The notes: generated by a model not told the origin, from the sequence alone. DNA of 52,872 nucleotides from Dechloromonas hortensis (GCF_009469765.1 NZ_SSSQ01000019.1:1-52872), one strand, 5' to 3'. Counted from the first letter of the stretch, positions 1-9,183 are shown. Translations and numbers: made by a program.

Positions 1-339
1 GCAAAAATTACGATTCAGGCAGGACAAGCACTCTTTCGGGAGGGTGATGAAGGTAATCAGATGTACGTCCTCGAAACTGGCACCGCTGAGGTCATTGTCC
101 AGAACCGTGTCGTCGAAACGCTGGAGCATGGCAGCATCGTCGGTGAGATGGGTTTGGTGTCGCCCGGACCGCATTCGGCCAGCGTCATTGCCAAGACAGA
201 TTGTCAGTTCGTCGCTGTCGACGAAAAGCGCTTTCAGTTCCTGGTACAACAAACGCCGTATTTCGCCATTCAGGTGATGCGACTGATGGCGGAGCGACTG
301 CGGGCCACCAACAAGTTGCTGGCGGTTGCCGCAATCTAG
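1..339 (+). CDS. Cyclic nucleotide-binding (cNMP/Crp-type) domain protein, 5' end outside window
   Basis: The frame is open from base 1, so the N-terminus lies outside the window. The visible 112 residues fit a cNMP-binding beta-roll: a FREGDEGNQMYVL stretch, then the EHGSIVGEMGL phosphate-binding-cassette region, then a C-terminal helix ending at a TAG stop. No DNA-binding HTH follows, because the protein ends right after the roll. It may therefore be a stand-alone cNMP domain or the C-terminal sensor of a larger protein. Typical cassettes carry an RxA motif that binds the cyclic nucleotide; here the matching stretch reads PHSASV, so ligand binding is uncertain. A convergent Nudix gene lies 43 bp downstream. 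Confidence 0.75.
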   Translation, partial: AKITIQAGQALFREGDEGNQMYVLETGTAEVIVQNRVVETLEHGSIVGEMGLVSPGPHSASVIAKTDCQFVAVDEKRFQFLVQQTPYFAIQVMRLMAERLRATNKLLAVAAI

Positions 340-382
340 GTGCCGTTATGCTGCAGGGAGCGCAAGAGAGATACTCCGCCAC

Positions 383-814
383 TTAGTGGCGGGCAGCTTT
401 CTCGAGCAACCCCTTCTTGATGGCAATCGAGGTTGGTCCGTTAAACCTAGATGGTAGTTGCTTGGCCGTAAACCAACGGAAGTCGCTGTGTTCGCGATTG
501 AGGCGCGGTGAAAACTCCCTGTCGGCTTTAATCACGAAGTAATGCATATCCCGCTCATCCTGCCCTGAGCGAAGCCTTCGGGTGAGTGTATGAAGTTTTG
601 CTAGATGGTGCGGCTTGATACTCAATCCAGCCTCTTCACCCAACTCACGGACAAGCGCTTCTCTCGGGCGTTCGCCGTTGTCGATACGACCACCGAACAG
701 GTTCCATGCCCCGCCTTTGTGAACCTTCGCGGAGCGTTTCCCCATCAGATATTTGCCAGTGGCTGCGCAGTAAATAACGGCCCAGGCTCCCGGTTGGCTG
801 TATCCATTGTCCAT
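383..814 (-). CDS. Nudix hydrolase
   Basis: A 143-residue protein with a complete Nudix box. G42, E48, R56-E57, E60-E61 and G63 fit the GX5EX7REUXEEXGU consensus, which binds Mg2+ and cleaves nucleoside diphosphates linked to another moiety. The upstream PGAWAVIYC and downstream DMHYFVIKA strands match the family fold and the length is usual for a single-domain enzyme. The substrate cannot be told from sequence; MutT-like sanitising or NTP-sugar cleavage are both possible. It is convergent with the cNMP-domain gene, and an imperfect palindrome 44 bp upstream of its start could be an operator. Confidence 0.85.
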   Translation of the reverse strand: MDNGYSQPGAWAVIYCAATGKYLMGKRSAKVHKGGAWNLFGGRIDNGERPREALVRELGEEAGLSIKPHHLAKLHTLTRRLRSGQDERDMHYFVIKADREFSPRLNREHSDFRWFTAKQLPSRFNGPTSIAIKKGLLEKAARH

Positions 815-1153
815 GTCAGAAACTGGTGGCAGTAGTTGGAATTGAGTTGTTCTGAATAATGTAAACGGTTTATACCGTTACATTATTTCCGTTCAATGAC
901 AACATTTTGAATTTGGCACGACCACGCCGGCGGTCGTTCATTCCTGGCCGTACTACCCCCTACCTTCTCCGGCCAACGCGTACTTCGTGCCCGTTGTCGA
1001 CAGTCACGTTCGTCGATCTAAGATACCCGAATGTAGTATGTTCGATCAGTCAGTTCCGAGGATTTTGATAGGATTCTTGAGCCTATCTCGTCTTGATTTC
1101 GAGGCGGCCGTACGTGGATTTTTCCCGACTATGAAATGGAAGGCACCGACAAC
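815..1153. other. Intergenic region between divergent genes
   Basis: This 339-bp stretch separates the Nudix gene (minus) from the pentapeptide gene (plus) and should hold both promoters. Besides the palindrome at 858-884 I see no convincing gene or sigma-70 box pair. The right half is CG-rich, with several CG-containing hexamers, and has no recognisable repeat. Confidence 0.5.
858..884. promoter_or_regulatory. Imperfect palindrome upstream of the Nudix gene
   Basis: AATGTAAACGGT, a TTAT centre and ACCGTTACATT form an inverted repeat with one unpaired A. It lies 44 bp upstream of the Nudix start, where an operator would be expected. No long T-run follows on either strand, so a terminator is less likely. 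Confidence 0.4.
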
Positions 1154-2563
1154 ATGCAGAGTATTCCTGAAGAAGCTTCCGATTTATTAGCCGAAAATCG
1201 CCGGCTTGCCACCGAGCTTGATTCCGTTCGGAAAGAGCTTCATCTATATCGGAGCGGTATTTCTACAGTCACTCTTTTGGGCTCTTATGTGACATATGGA
1301 CCTAGCCTGACAAAAGCACTAGAACGATGGGACCAAGCTTACTCGGAGTCAACTAGGCGCCTCTTTTGGCATCGAATTCCTCACAACGAGACTCTTCAAG
1401 TAATAGCAGCTTACCTTAGACGTCGAACCTTTGCGGGTCTGTTCTTTATGGCGATGGCTACAATACCAAGTGCAATAACTTTATATCTCCTTTGGCTGCA
1501 GAATGGAAAGATTGATCAACAGATCTACTTGACCGCATCATCGCAAGCTGCACAACTTCAAGGAAGCCTTGCCGAATCACTCGCTGACCTCTATGCACAT
1601 CCGAAACAACTCTGCCTAATCGAAACACCTTCGGTAAAGAGAGCTGCGAAGCTGTACTTTAAGGACGATGGCGGAATTGAGAAAAATCGCTGCTGGAATG
1701 AGGTCCGCAAGAAGGACAATTCCATCACAAACAATTGGCTAATGCTTTTCTATCGCTCGGGCGAGCCCTTCGAGTTACTGACCAGCCTTCCAGATCCAAT
1801 CAAAATTACCAAAGAGAATGGCGGGCTACACGAAGATGAGTTCTCATTTAATAGCCTCCAACCAATGGATGATCTACTTGCAAAGGTCACAAGTCTTAGT
1901 AATGCACTGCGCCCATATCGAGCCCTTGTTGACAATGAAAATATAGATCGACCAAATGTCACTCCTGTCATATCAGGAAGTGCTGTTAGCCCTGAACGAG
2001 CCATGTTGATGAAAGCATTTGTCGACAGCAGGCTGTCCCCGAGCAAATTGAATTTCTCCAAGGCATGGGCACCAGATCTTGATCTAGCCGGCATCACTTG
2101 GGAGGGGGTAGACTTGAGCGGGGCTATGTTGGAATGTAGCGAACTGCAAGGAAACTATAAGAACGTTAATTTCGCCCAAGCTCGCGCGGCCGGAGCATCT
2201 TTCCATAGGAGCGATCTGAGAGGGGTAAAAACTCTTGATGGAGCAGACTTTCGATACGCCATGTTCAATGGCGCCGTGTTGCCAATTCCCGAGGTATTTA
2301 GCCGCGCCAATATAGAGAGGGCAGACTTTGACGAAGCAATCGTCCCAACAACTGATTGGCTAAGACTCGTCGTCGGCGATAGAAAACTTGAAATTGAAAA
2401 GTACAACTATGAACCTGTGATGTTTGAAGAGACACCTAAGGATCGTCCAGAAAGAAAGTATTGGAGAATGCGAGCTGCGAAATCTCGTAGTTCCATGCAG
2501 AGCATGGTTAGCGATGCTGCCAAAATATTCTGTTCAGAACGGCGAGTGAAAAATTTCCAGTAA
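1154..2563 (+). CDS. Membrane-anchored pentapeptide-repeat protein
   Basis: I chose the ATG at 1154 because GGAAGG lies 10 bp upstream; an in-frame ATG at 1136 is the alternative. The protein has about 469 residues. In order: a short N-terminal heptad-like helix (ENRRLATELDSVRKEL), one clear transmembrane segment near residues 92-113 (FMAMATIPSAITLYLLWL), a soluble middle region, and a block of pentapeptide repeats near 310-380 (LSGAMLECSELQG, then ADFRYAMFNGAVL) that should fold as a right-handed beta-helix. A charged tail follows. Base composition is more AT-rich than the neighbours, suggesting transfer. The function is unknown. Membrane pentapeptide proteins occur among defence effectors, but nothing here proves that role. 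Confidence 0.7.
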   Translation: MQSIPEEASDLLAENRRLATELDSVRKELHLYRSGISTVTLLGSYVTYGPSLTKALERWDQAYSESTRRLFWHRIPHNETLQVIAAYLRRRTFAGLFFMAMATIPSAITLYLLWLQNGKIDQQIYLTASSQAAQLQGSLAESLADLYAHPKQLCLIETPSVKRAAKLYFKDDGGIEKNRCWNEVRKKDNSITNNWLMLFYRSGEPFELLTSLPDPIKITKENGGLHEDEFSFNSLQPMDDLLAKVTSLSNALRPYRALVDNENIDRPNVTPVISGSAVSPERAMLMKAFVDSRLSPSKLNFSKAWAPDLDLAGITWEGVDLSGAMLECSELQGNYKNVNFAQARAAGASFHRSDLRGVKTLDGADFRYAMFNGAVLPIPEVFSRANIERADFDEAIVPTTDWLRLVVGDRKLEIEKYNYEPVMFEETPKDRPERKYWRMRAAKSRSSMQSMVSDAAKIFCSERRVKNFQ

Positions 2564-2937
2564 GGTGAAGTGCAGTATTTCGAATCCCAAATGACCACCA
2601 TCAGTCGCACAGGGTGAAGGTTTGCTGCTCTTCAAGTCTCCGGGCAGTTCGATAGCTGCGTGCCCAGTGCGGCCAGCCACGAGATCAGCCTCTTAACGGC
2701 TGGTATTGATGTCGGTACCGTAGTCGGGCGACTCTCCATGCATAATTAAAAGGCGGTTGCGCTTCGGCATATTGCTCCAGTGCAGTTGTCTGGCATATTG
2801 ATGTTGTTATACTGATAGCCAACATTTCAAGTGACTGAAAATCATGGGCTTAAGGCAGCAACTCCAGCGTAAACAATATCAATTGTGATACGCCCCCCTG
2901 TGTCCGTATAAACACTGTTAGGACTCATGGACAAACC
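2564..2937. other. Intergenic region, nothing recognised
   Basis: This stretch lies between two plus-strand genes. It has no convincing ORF, repeat or terminator. The right end must contain the promoter of the SLATT-like gene, but no clear -35/-10 pair is visible. Confidence 0.4.
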
Positions 2938-3570
2938 ATGTGTAATTTGTTGAAGCGGTTCCGCCCGGAAGACCCTAGGCGACTTCAGGCATTCAAGGCA
3001 CGGATTCAGGTCCTAGATTGGGGGGCGCAAGATGTCGTCAATTCACTGTCCGTTCTTTTCAATGCCGTCGACGATCTCGCGGAGGCAGAGGTTCAGTATT
3101 ACTATAGAAGGCGGGGAACGAGGGCGTGGATATCTGGGCTAGCCCGATTTGCGGCTTGGCTGTTTGGTTCCGTAGGGCTACTACTTCCATTGCTTGCTGG
3201 AGCGGATTCGGCCTTGTTCAAAGGGTGGAGCCAGTACGGCTATTCGTTCCTCGCTGCCGCAGCGAGTTGCCTTGCGGCCAACTCGCTGTTCGGTGGAACC
3301 GATGGGCACATTAGGTTTGTCTCTACGCAACTCAATCTTGAAAAGCTGGTTACTGCGTCAAGAGTCCGGTGGTGTCAATACTTGAGCGAACCTCATACGA
3401 CCCAAGAGGAAATCGACAAGGGATTCAACATTGTGCTTACATATGCCACCGAACTTCACACCACCACAATTGTAGAAACTGGGCGTTGGGGTGAAGGTTT
3501 GCTCGCTGAACTGGCCAAATATCGGCAATTAATCGAAGCACGCTCAGTATCTGGCGAAGGTGGGAAGTGA
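2938..3570 (+). CDS. Two-TM protein resembling SLATT-domain effectors
   Basis: A 210-residue protein. Residues 1-60 are helical and charged and end in a YYYRRR stretch. Two hydrophobic segments follow near 65-88 (ISGLARFAAWLFGSVGLLLPLL) and 98-116 (YGYSFLAAAASCLAANSLF). A long C-terminal helical region holds RVRWCQYL and GRWGEGLLAEL. This layout is that of SLATT proteins, two-TM predicted pore-formers linked to nucleotide-based defence systems. No cyclase or SLOG partner sits beside it, so it would be an orphan. No good ribosome site is seen (AGGACT about 14 bp upstream). The family call is by pattern only. Confidence 0.5.
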   Translation: MCNLLKRFRPEDPRRLQAFKARIQVLDWGAQDVVNSLSVLFNAVDDLAEAEVQYYYRRRGTRAWISGLARFAAWLFGSVGLLLPLLAGADSALFKGWSQYGYSFLAAAASCLAANSLFGGTDGHIRFVSTQLNLEKLVTASRVRWCQYLSEPHTTQEEIDKGFNIVLTYATELHTTTIVETGRWGEGLLAELAKYRQLIEARSVSGEGGK

Positions 3571-4326
3571 CGATGTCGTGTCTGAACCCTATATTTCCTT
3601 CCAGCGGACTGCCTTCGTCAGCCCTGAAGTAAGGCGTTCCTGAACGTCCGCTTTCCCCAAGCGGCGATTTCCGCTTCGGGTCGGGGGCTGTCCTACGCCA
3701 ATGACGAAAGCGGCCATTCAGGCCCGCACACAGCAGAGCGTCAGCTATCCGGTGCATTGTGGCCCAAGTCAGGCCGCAGGCTGAAAGTCGGCTTTGGCCG
3801 ACGACCTTCCGTAGGGCGTCCGGCAGGTTACGGAGCGCAGCGGTCGGCCAAACGGCTCGTGTCGAAAATTGGCGAACGGCAGGAGTTGGCCGGAAGTGGC
3901 TGTCTGATTGCCTAGTGGGTCATTTCAAAGTTGTTGACCTAGGTCATTTTAACTGTGTTGCCAACAGGCTTCGATGGACTGCGATCCTGGCCCCCAAACG
4001 GATACCCCGCCTTAGCCTTAATGCACTCGCCTCTCCAGTTTCCATAAGGCTTACGGGGCTACGAGCACCGGCCGAAGCGTGGACTGAGACACTGGATGAA
4101 CAGCCGGGCCCTGCGGGCCAGTGAGTCATTATTACCCTCGGACATCTAGTCATTGTCCCCGTGATTCATCCCCCTTGGGAGTCACTTATCCCCGGGAGTC
4201 ACTGCCGAGACGGTAGGAGATACCCCTGGAGGCTGCCCATGTGTTTGGGGATGTGCCGAGCTATATCCGCAGCCTGCAGATGCCCGATCCAGCTATGATT
4301 AAGGCTACTTCCGACAATGCCGAACC
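3571..4326. other. Intergenic region with short palindromes, no gene
   Basis: About 750 bp with only shadow ORFs. It contains a perfect 12-bp palindrome TGACCTAGGTCA at 3935-3946, a small hairpin GTCGGCTTTGGCCGAC near 3786 and a repeated GGGAGTCACT near 4178-4201. It looks like decayed DNA between cargo genes. Confidence 0.4.
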
Positions 4327-4602
4327 ATGCTAGATCAGATCTCTGACTTGCTCGCTACCCTGCTTGAGGGCCGCGCCCAACCTAGCCGCCGGGATGCGGC
4401 CTGGGAAGTCTCGGTGCGTCAGTTACGGACGGCTGTTCGGCATCAGGTGGCCCTCAATCCTGGGTTGGCAAACTTGCTCGACGATCCCGACTGGTGCGCA
4501 GAAATTTGGGCGGATGCCATCGCCCTGGCAGCTGATGAAACGGGATTAGGGACACTCCCGGATGCTTGCCCTTGGAGCATGCATCACGTGCTAAACGGGT
4601 AG
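4327..4602 (+). CDS. DUF29-family protein, N-terminally truncated
   Basis: The 91 residues match the C-terminal two thirds of DUF29 proteins. They have the RRDAAWEVSVRQLRTAVRH helix, then EIWADAIALAADETGL, then the typical end LPDACPWSMHHVLNG. Full DUF29 proteins are about 140-150 residues and begin with a YDxD...W motif that I do not find upstream, so the gene has probably lost its start. Function of the family is unknown. Either a shortened gene or a remnant is possible. Confidence 0.6.
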   Translation: MLDQISDLLATLLEGRAQPSRRDAAWEVSVRQLRTAVRHQVALNPGLANLLDDPDWCAEIWADAIALAADETGLGTLPDACPWSMHHVLNG

Positions 4603-4860
4603 GACTCCCCGCCCGACCCGGCACACCCTCCTCCACGCCCCGGCTCGGTACCCTAGGCGGCTACTTTTTCGTGGTCAAGCGCCTGTTCCACTTCCGGCCG
4701 CATCGGCCCGATGCAATCCAGATCTCTGTGACGTACAGCTGCTGGTATTACAGCGACGTTTGTACGCGGTGGATTTGAGGCGAGCGGAGCAACGCAGGGC
4801 GCCAAGATGGCGTCTTTTGCACTTCTTGCACCACGGTTCCGCCCGGAGCATCATCGCTCC

Positions 4861-5508
4861 ATGTGCAACCGATACGTTTCCCCCGACCAAACCGCGATCG
4901 AGCGCGCCTGGACCATCGGCCGACGCACACCTAACCCCTGGCAGCGCGAACTTGTGCCCCGCAGGCAAGGCCCGTTTCTACGCGCGACCGAGCCAGGCCC
5001 GCTGGAGGTCGTGGTCGGTCAGTCGGCGCTGATTCCGCACTGGGCCGACTCGCCAATCCTAAAATACGCCACCAACAACGCACGGGGCGAGGAGCTTTCG
5101 GCCAAGCCGACCTATCGGGATGCCTGGCGAAACGGTCAGCGTTGCATCATCCCGGTGGCGTCGTTCGATGAGCTCAACTGGGAGACCGGGAAAAACGTGT
5201 GGTGGCGATTCGGGCGGGCTGATGGCGAGCTTTGGGGCTTGGCCGGATTGTGGAACGCATGGCCAGATCGAAAGACCGGCGAAATCCATGAGAGCTACAC
5301 GATGCTGACATTCAACGCCGATGATCACCCGCTCATGAGCAGGATGCACAAGCCGGACCCCAAGCTGGGTCCAGATCAGCAAGACAAACGAAGTGTGGTG
5401 GCGATCGAGCGGGCGGACGTGGAGCAGTGGCTGCTCGGCAACGCGGTCGAGGCGAAACGGTTGATCTGGGCGCCGGCAATGGAGTTGATTGAGGCTGGGC
5501 CGGTTTGA
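4861..5508 (+). CDS. SRAP (SOS response-associated peptidase / YedK-HMCES) protein
   Basis: The start was set at 4861 because the family needs Cys2 exposed after Met removal (MCNRYV); the longer frame from 4807 would bury it. SRAP proteins form a thiazolidine crosslink with abasic sites in single-stranded DNA and shield them from cleavage. Key residues are present: C2, the TNNARGE block (Asn72-Asn73, Arg75), E104 in the P-x-A-S-F-D-E motif, and H163 in SRMH. At 215 residues the length is normal. It lies just upstream of the first replication origin, and such genes are common on mobile elements. Confidence 0.88.
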   Translation: MCNRYVSPDQTAIERAWTIGRRTPNPWQRELVPRRQGPFLRATEPGPLEVVVGQSALIPHWADSPILKYATNNARGEELSAKPTYRDAWRNGQRCIIPVASFDELNWETGKNVWWRFGRADGELWGLAGLWNAWPDRKTGEIHESYTMLTFNADDHPLMSRMHKPDPKLGPDQQDKRSVVAIERADVEQWLLGNAVEAKRLIWAPAMELIEAGPV

Positions 5509-5561
5509 GGCACCGGATCAGGTGCGTGCGTGGCACCATCCTTTCCAGGGTGGCTTGGTAA

Positions 5562-6109
5562 TGTGAGCCGAATTGGTATAGTGGCCATTGCATCTTTCGT
5601 CTACGCAAAATCGACGATTAGCCCGCAGTAAGCACTTACATCAAGCTATTAAAGTGAGGCTTATTGGTACGGTCATGTGAGATAGTTTGGTAACGGCCAC
5701 GTCAGCGCGGCCTGTGGATATCTGGCAATGTGAGCCCGATTGGTAAGCCAACTACCCTCACATCAACGGCCAAATTACCTCACAAGACTGGCCAAACAGG
5801 CTCACATCACTTGCTAACCTGTTGATTTTCCAACGTCGCTGTGCGCTCTGCTAATGCTGGTTCTTTGATTTTGTATTTAGATTCTAAAAACCAGCTAGCA
5901 AAAACGGATGTTAACGAGTGCCCGCTCTTAAATGTGAGCCTTTTTGGTACTACATGCTGCGCTAAGCCCCCTACCAAACATTCTCACATCGTCAAAGGGT
6001 GCGCCTTAACGTTAAATGTGAGCTGATTTGTTTTGACAACTCACGCAAAAAGGTGAAAATCCTCGCAAACACAGGATATCGAGGGCGCCATGCACCAAAT
6101 CGTCTCACA
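5562..6109. repeat. Iteron array and probable replication origin of the Rep_3 replicon
   Basis: A 17-bp motif, consensus TGTGAG-N5-TTTGGTA, recurs on both strands. Forward copies start at 5562, 5653 (degenerate), 5676, 5729, 5933 and 6017 (degenerate). Reverse copies end at 5762, 5784, 5806, 5988 and 6109. The three reverse copies starting at 5746, 5768 and 5790 are exactly 22 bp apart, and 5729-5745 abuts 5746-5762 head to head. A near-DnaA box TGTGGATAT lies at 5713-5721. A more AT-rich stretch follows between 5807 and 5932. The array sits directly before the initiator gene, as in iteron-controlled plasmids. Confidence 0.85.
6033..6060 (+). promoter_or_regulatory. Probable promoter of the Rep_3 initiator gene
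   Basis: A perfect -35 box TTGACA (6033-6038) is followed after 16 bp by a weak GAAAAT (6055-6060). The iteron-like copy at 6017-6033 touches the -35 box, and a reverse iteron lies at codons 2-7 of the gene. Both positions suit repression by the initiator itself. Confidence 0.5.
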
Positions 6110-7358
6110 ACAACAAGACACGACACAGCAACAGCTGGCGTTCGATATCTTCGCGAGCCTGGATGCGACGGACACGAGTATCGTCGAGTCGGGAACGGAT
6201 TTCCATCTTCGCAAATCCTCGCTCCTCGTTGATGTGTCCGAGCTTGGCTTGCTGGCCCGGCGTGTGATTAACGGTGTGTATTTCCTGGCCCAGGCCAACC
6301 CCGATGCCGAAGTACACACGTACGATCTCCGTTACGTCAAATGGCTGATCAACTACGCCAACTCCAACAACAATACGCACCTCAAAAAGGTGATCCGCGA
6401 AGCCCAAAAATCGAGCGTGCAAGTCAACGTTATCGATGCACTCAATCCCGACGACGATAACTGGATCAGTGTGCCGATGCTGGGCGCAGCCGGTATCCGC
6501 AAGGGGCAATTCGTATTCAAAATTCCGTCCGAGCTCCGGTCCCAGTTACGCGACCCCGCTCGGCACGCCCTCCTTTCAATGCGAATTCTCGCCGGGTTTT
6601 CATCGGTCTATGCCCTGGAGCTCTATGAGCGGCTATCGATCTACAAAGATGCAGGCCTATCCCCTGTTTGGACCCTCGACGAGTTTAGGTCAATGATCCG
6701 CGTGGACGGCCTCAAATCAGCCAATGATTTTCGCTACTTCCGGCGCGACATCCTGGATCCGGCTATTGAGCAGATCAATAAGGACTCGGACATCGAGTTG
6801 GAGCTCAAGTTACAACGTACTGGCCGCTCGTATTCGCATATCGCCTTTGCGATCAAACCCACGAAATCGCTCGACGGGACCTCGTCGATCGCGGCTGCGA
6901 AACAGCTGTACAGCACTCTGACGGACGAATTTGGATTGTCCGATGCGGAACTGGACGAAATCAGTGCAAACCGCGAAACATGGACTGACGACCGGCTCCA
7001 GGCCGCAATCGAATTTGTGCGGCACCGGTGCACTGTTTCGTCCGTCCAATACCCAGCTAAGTATCTGATGAGCGCATTGCGCGATGGCTACCGGGTCGGG
7101 TCCCTGGAAAAGCAAGCAACAGAGAAAAAGGTATCAAAGGCAAAGGCTACGGCTAAAACAGCCGCAGATTATGAGGCCAGGCTCAAAGAAACACCGCTTA
7201 AATCCGTAGAAATCCCAACTGGCGAGGCGCTCGCAGCAGCATGGGCCACGTTCCGGCAGAGTCCCCATGCAAAGCTGTTTAAGGTCCTCGCGGATAACTA
7301 CGAAAGCGCCGAGATCCGCCAGCGCAAAGCCTTTGAGGGGTTTTTGCAGGCGCAGTAG
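6090..7358 (+). CDS. Plasmid replication initiator, Rep_3 (RepB) superfamily
   Basis: A 422-residue initiator with the two-winged-helix pattern of the Rep_3 superfamily. The first helix block includes LGLLARRVINGVYFLAQ, a middle part GIRKGQFVFKIPSELRSQL leads into LLSMRILAGFSSVYALELYERLSIYK, and then WTLDEFRSMIRVD and FRYFRRDILDPAIEQINKDSDI follow. Such proteins bind iterons, melt the origin and load the replisome. The C-terminal 130 residues are less conserved, with a Lys/Ala-rich linker near 340-355. The iterons upstream and parAB downstream support the call. An iteron overlaps codons 2-7, so binding would also block transcription of the gene. Confidence 0.88.
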   Translation: MHQIVSQQQDTTQQQLAFDIFASLDATDTSIVESGTDFHLRKSSLLVDVSELGLLARRVINGVYFLAQANPDAEVHTYDLRYVKWLINYANSNNNTHLKKVIREAQKSSVQVNVIDALNPDDDNWISVPMLGAAGIRKGQFVFKIPSELRSQLRDPARHALLSMRILAGFSSVYALELYERLSIYKDAGLSPVWTLDEFRSMIRVDGLKSANDFRYFRRDILDPAIEQINKDSDIELELKLQRTGRSYSHIAFAIKPTKSLDGTSSIAAAKQLYSTLTDEFGLSDAELDEISANRETWTDDRLQAAIEFVRHRCTVSSVQYPAKYLMSALRDGYRVGSLEKQATEKKVSKAKATAKTAADYEARLKETPLKSVEIPTGEALAAAWATFRQSPHAKLFKVLADNYESAEIRQRKAFEGFLQAQ

Positions 7359-7383
7359 TGCATAGCTCACTAATGCACTTGGC

Positions 7384-7428
7384 AATTTACAGAAATGTTG
7401 ATAGTGTTTACTGGTTGTACTGTAAATT
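7384..7428 (+). promoter_or_regulatory. parAB promoter with operator half-sites
   Basis: TTGATA (7398-7403) and TGTAAA (7421-7426) form a promoter with a 17-bp spacer. A perfect 9-bp inverted repeat, AATTTACAG (7384-7392) and CTGTAAATT (7420-7428), brackets it and covers the -10 box. The arms contain the ATTTACA half-site also present in the two parS-like sites, which fits autoregulation by ParA or ParB. Confidence 0.55.
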
Positions 7429-7437
7429 ACTAAGGCC

Positions 7438-8229
7438 ATGACTGCAAAAACCATCGCATTCTCGAATCACAAGGGCGGCGTAGCGAAGACCTCCTTGTCC
7501 GTAAACATCGCCGATGCCCTTGCACGCGACGGATACAGCGTTCTTTTTGTGGATCTCGATCCGCAAGGAAACGGCACCCAACTGGTCTATGGCTATGACG
7601 AGACGCCCGCCATCACGGTCGAGCAAGTCCTTGCCGGCAAAGAGTCCATCGCAGCAGCGATCGTGGACAAGACCCAGATCCCCGGCGTATCGCTGATCGG
7701 CGCAACACTCAAGCTCGCCCGCCTGGAGCGAGATCTCCAGCTGACCCCATTCGCTTCGACATCGATCCTGCTGACCAAATTGCAAAGCGTCCGGGATGTG
7801 TTCGATGTGATCATTCTGGATACCCCCCCTGCCCTCTCTTTCCTGACTGCCAATGCCTTGGCAGCGGCTGATTGTGTGTTTGTGCCGGTGGAGTCCGGTT
7901 CCAAGCTCGCCCTGGTCGGGACGGACGACATGCTGGAGTTCGTGTCGCAGGCCAAAACGGTTAATCCTCGCCTCAAACTCGGCGGCGCCGTACTCACGAA
8001 ACACGATGGCCGCAAAAAGCTTTGTAAGATTACTCAAGCGGTCATCGGGGACTATTTTGACACCGTCCTGGGCCACGTTCTGCCGCAGTCAGCTGACATC
8101 GGCAAGAGCCAGGCAGTCGGGCAAACCGTACTGCAATACGACCGGGAGTGCACCGCATCCCGCGAAGTTGTTGAGATCGCGCGCGAAATTGCAACGATCG
8201 CCGGCTTGACTAAGGAGGCCGCTGAATGA
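7438..8229 (+). CDS. parA: ParA-family partition ATPase
   Basis: A 263-residue P-loop ATPase. The deviant Walker A motif KGGVAKTS spans residues 12-19, with the signature lysine at 12. The A' motif FVDLDPQGN is near 37-45 and the Walker B strand VIILDTPPAL near 121-130. There is no N-terminal HTH extension, so it is short like type Ib ParA or Soj proteins, though it is paired with a full-length ParB. ParA forms ATP-dependent gradients on the nucleoid that move ParB-bound plasmids. The gene overlaps parB by 4 bp (ATGA), implying translational coupling. Confidence 0.92.
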   Translation: MTAKTIAFSNHKGGVAKTSLSVNIADALARDGYSVLFVDLDPQGNGTQLVYGYDETPAITVEQVLAGKESIAAAIVDKTQIPGVSLIGATLKLARLERDLQLTPFASTSILLTKLQSVRDVFDVIILDTPPALSFLTANALAAADCVFVPVESGSKLALVGTDDMLEFVSQAKTVNPRLKLGGAVLTKHDGRKKLCKITQAVIGDYFDTVLGHVLPQSADIGKSQAVGQTVLQYDRECTASREVVEIAREIATIAGLTKEAAE

Positions 8230-9182
8230 GCTCGAAAGATAAATCGCTCGAATCCGGAATGGGCCGCCGCCGTCCGGCCTCTGTTGTGCAGGCCGAAGTG
8301 GCGGAGAGCATCATCGGGGAAATGGTGCCGCCCACTACCCTCGAAGTGCCACTGGATGTGCTCTATCGGTCGCCGTTCCAGTGCCGGGCACCCGCGAGCG
8401 AAGAGGACCTTAACTCGCTGGCCGAGAGCATGCAGGCCGAAAGCCTGATTTCGCCCATTGTGATCCGGCCCGTCACAAACCCGAATCCAGATTTACATTG
8501 TAAATCTTCGATTGGTGCCGCCCCGCTGGCTCAGTTGGAGGGACGCTGCTACGAACTGATTACCGGCCATCATCGAGTCCAAGCGTCGCTGTTGTTGGGC
8601 TGGACCGTAATCCCCGCTGTAATCAAGCATCTGACCGACGCTCAGGCCGCCCGCGCTTTGGCTGCCGACAATGGCGTTAAAACCGATCTCACGGATTACG
8701 ACCGCTACCTGACGATCCAAGTCCTGGAGCAAACAGGCGCGTGCAAAACAGGCCGCGAACTCGCGGCGACACTTGGCGTATCAACTGCTCAGATCTCCAA
8801 TTTGCGCGCTTTCGGCAAGCTGCCGGCGAACCTGATCGCAATTGTGGATCAGTCGCGCGAGGCCTTTGGCTATCGGATGATCTACGAGATCGCAAATGAC
8901 GAAACGCTCCTGCGCCACCCTGCCCTACTCCAGGAGGCTTTCGCGAGTCTCGTATCAGGCAAGGTCAAGCAACAAAATCAGGTTATCCCGTGGGTTCGCC
9001 AGCAAATCGCAAAGACAAGCCTAGCGCCCCGTGCGCCGCGTCGGTCTTATGATTTTTCGGCCAAAGGCCAGGACATCAAAATCACAGTAACTGACAACAA
9101 AGCAACAATCGATGCCAGTGGACTGGATTGCGACAAGCTCGCGGCGCTGATCGAGGCCAATATCGGCAAGCTGTTGCGCTAG
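8226..9182 (+). CDS. parB: ParB-family partition protein (CTPase, parS binding)
   Basis: A 318-residue ParB. It has an N-terminal Arg-rich patch GMGRRR (11-16) of the kind that contacts ParA, the ParB/Srx fold from about 40, and the CTP-binding GHHRVQA motif at 114-120 (GERR-like box). The HTH is near 176-195 (GRELAATLGVSTAQISNL) and a C-terminal dimer domain follows. An odd insertion of about 20 residues (residues 84-104) lies between the strand ending VIRPV and the YELITGHHR strand. It is encoded by DNA that contains a 15-bp palindrome identical to the one just after the stop codon, so the gene appears to carry its own parS. Confidence 0.92.
   Translation: MSSKDKSLESGMGRRRPASVVQAEVAESIIGEMVPPTTLEVPLDVLYRSPFQCRAPASEEDLNSLAESMQAESLISPIVIRPVTNPNPDLHCKSSIGAAPLAQLEGRCYELITGHHRVQASLLLGWTVIPAVIKHLTDAQAARALAADNGVKTDLTDYDRYLTIQVLEQTGACKTGRELAATLGVSTAQISNLRAFGKLPANLIAIVDQSREAFGYRMIYEIANDETLLRHPALLQEAFASLVSGKVKQQNQVIPWVRQQIAKTSLAPRAPRRSYDFSAKGQDIKITVTDNKATIDASGLDCDKLAALIEANIGKLLR
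8489..8507. promoter_or_regulatory. parS-like palindrome inside parB
   Basis: The core ATTTACATTGTAAAT (8491-8505) is palindromic except for its central base and extends to AG...CT. It is the exact reverse complement of the core at 9185-9199. It falls at codons 89-93 of parB, in a segment that looks inserted. Confidence 0.65.
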
Positions 9183-9183
9183 A

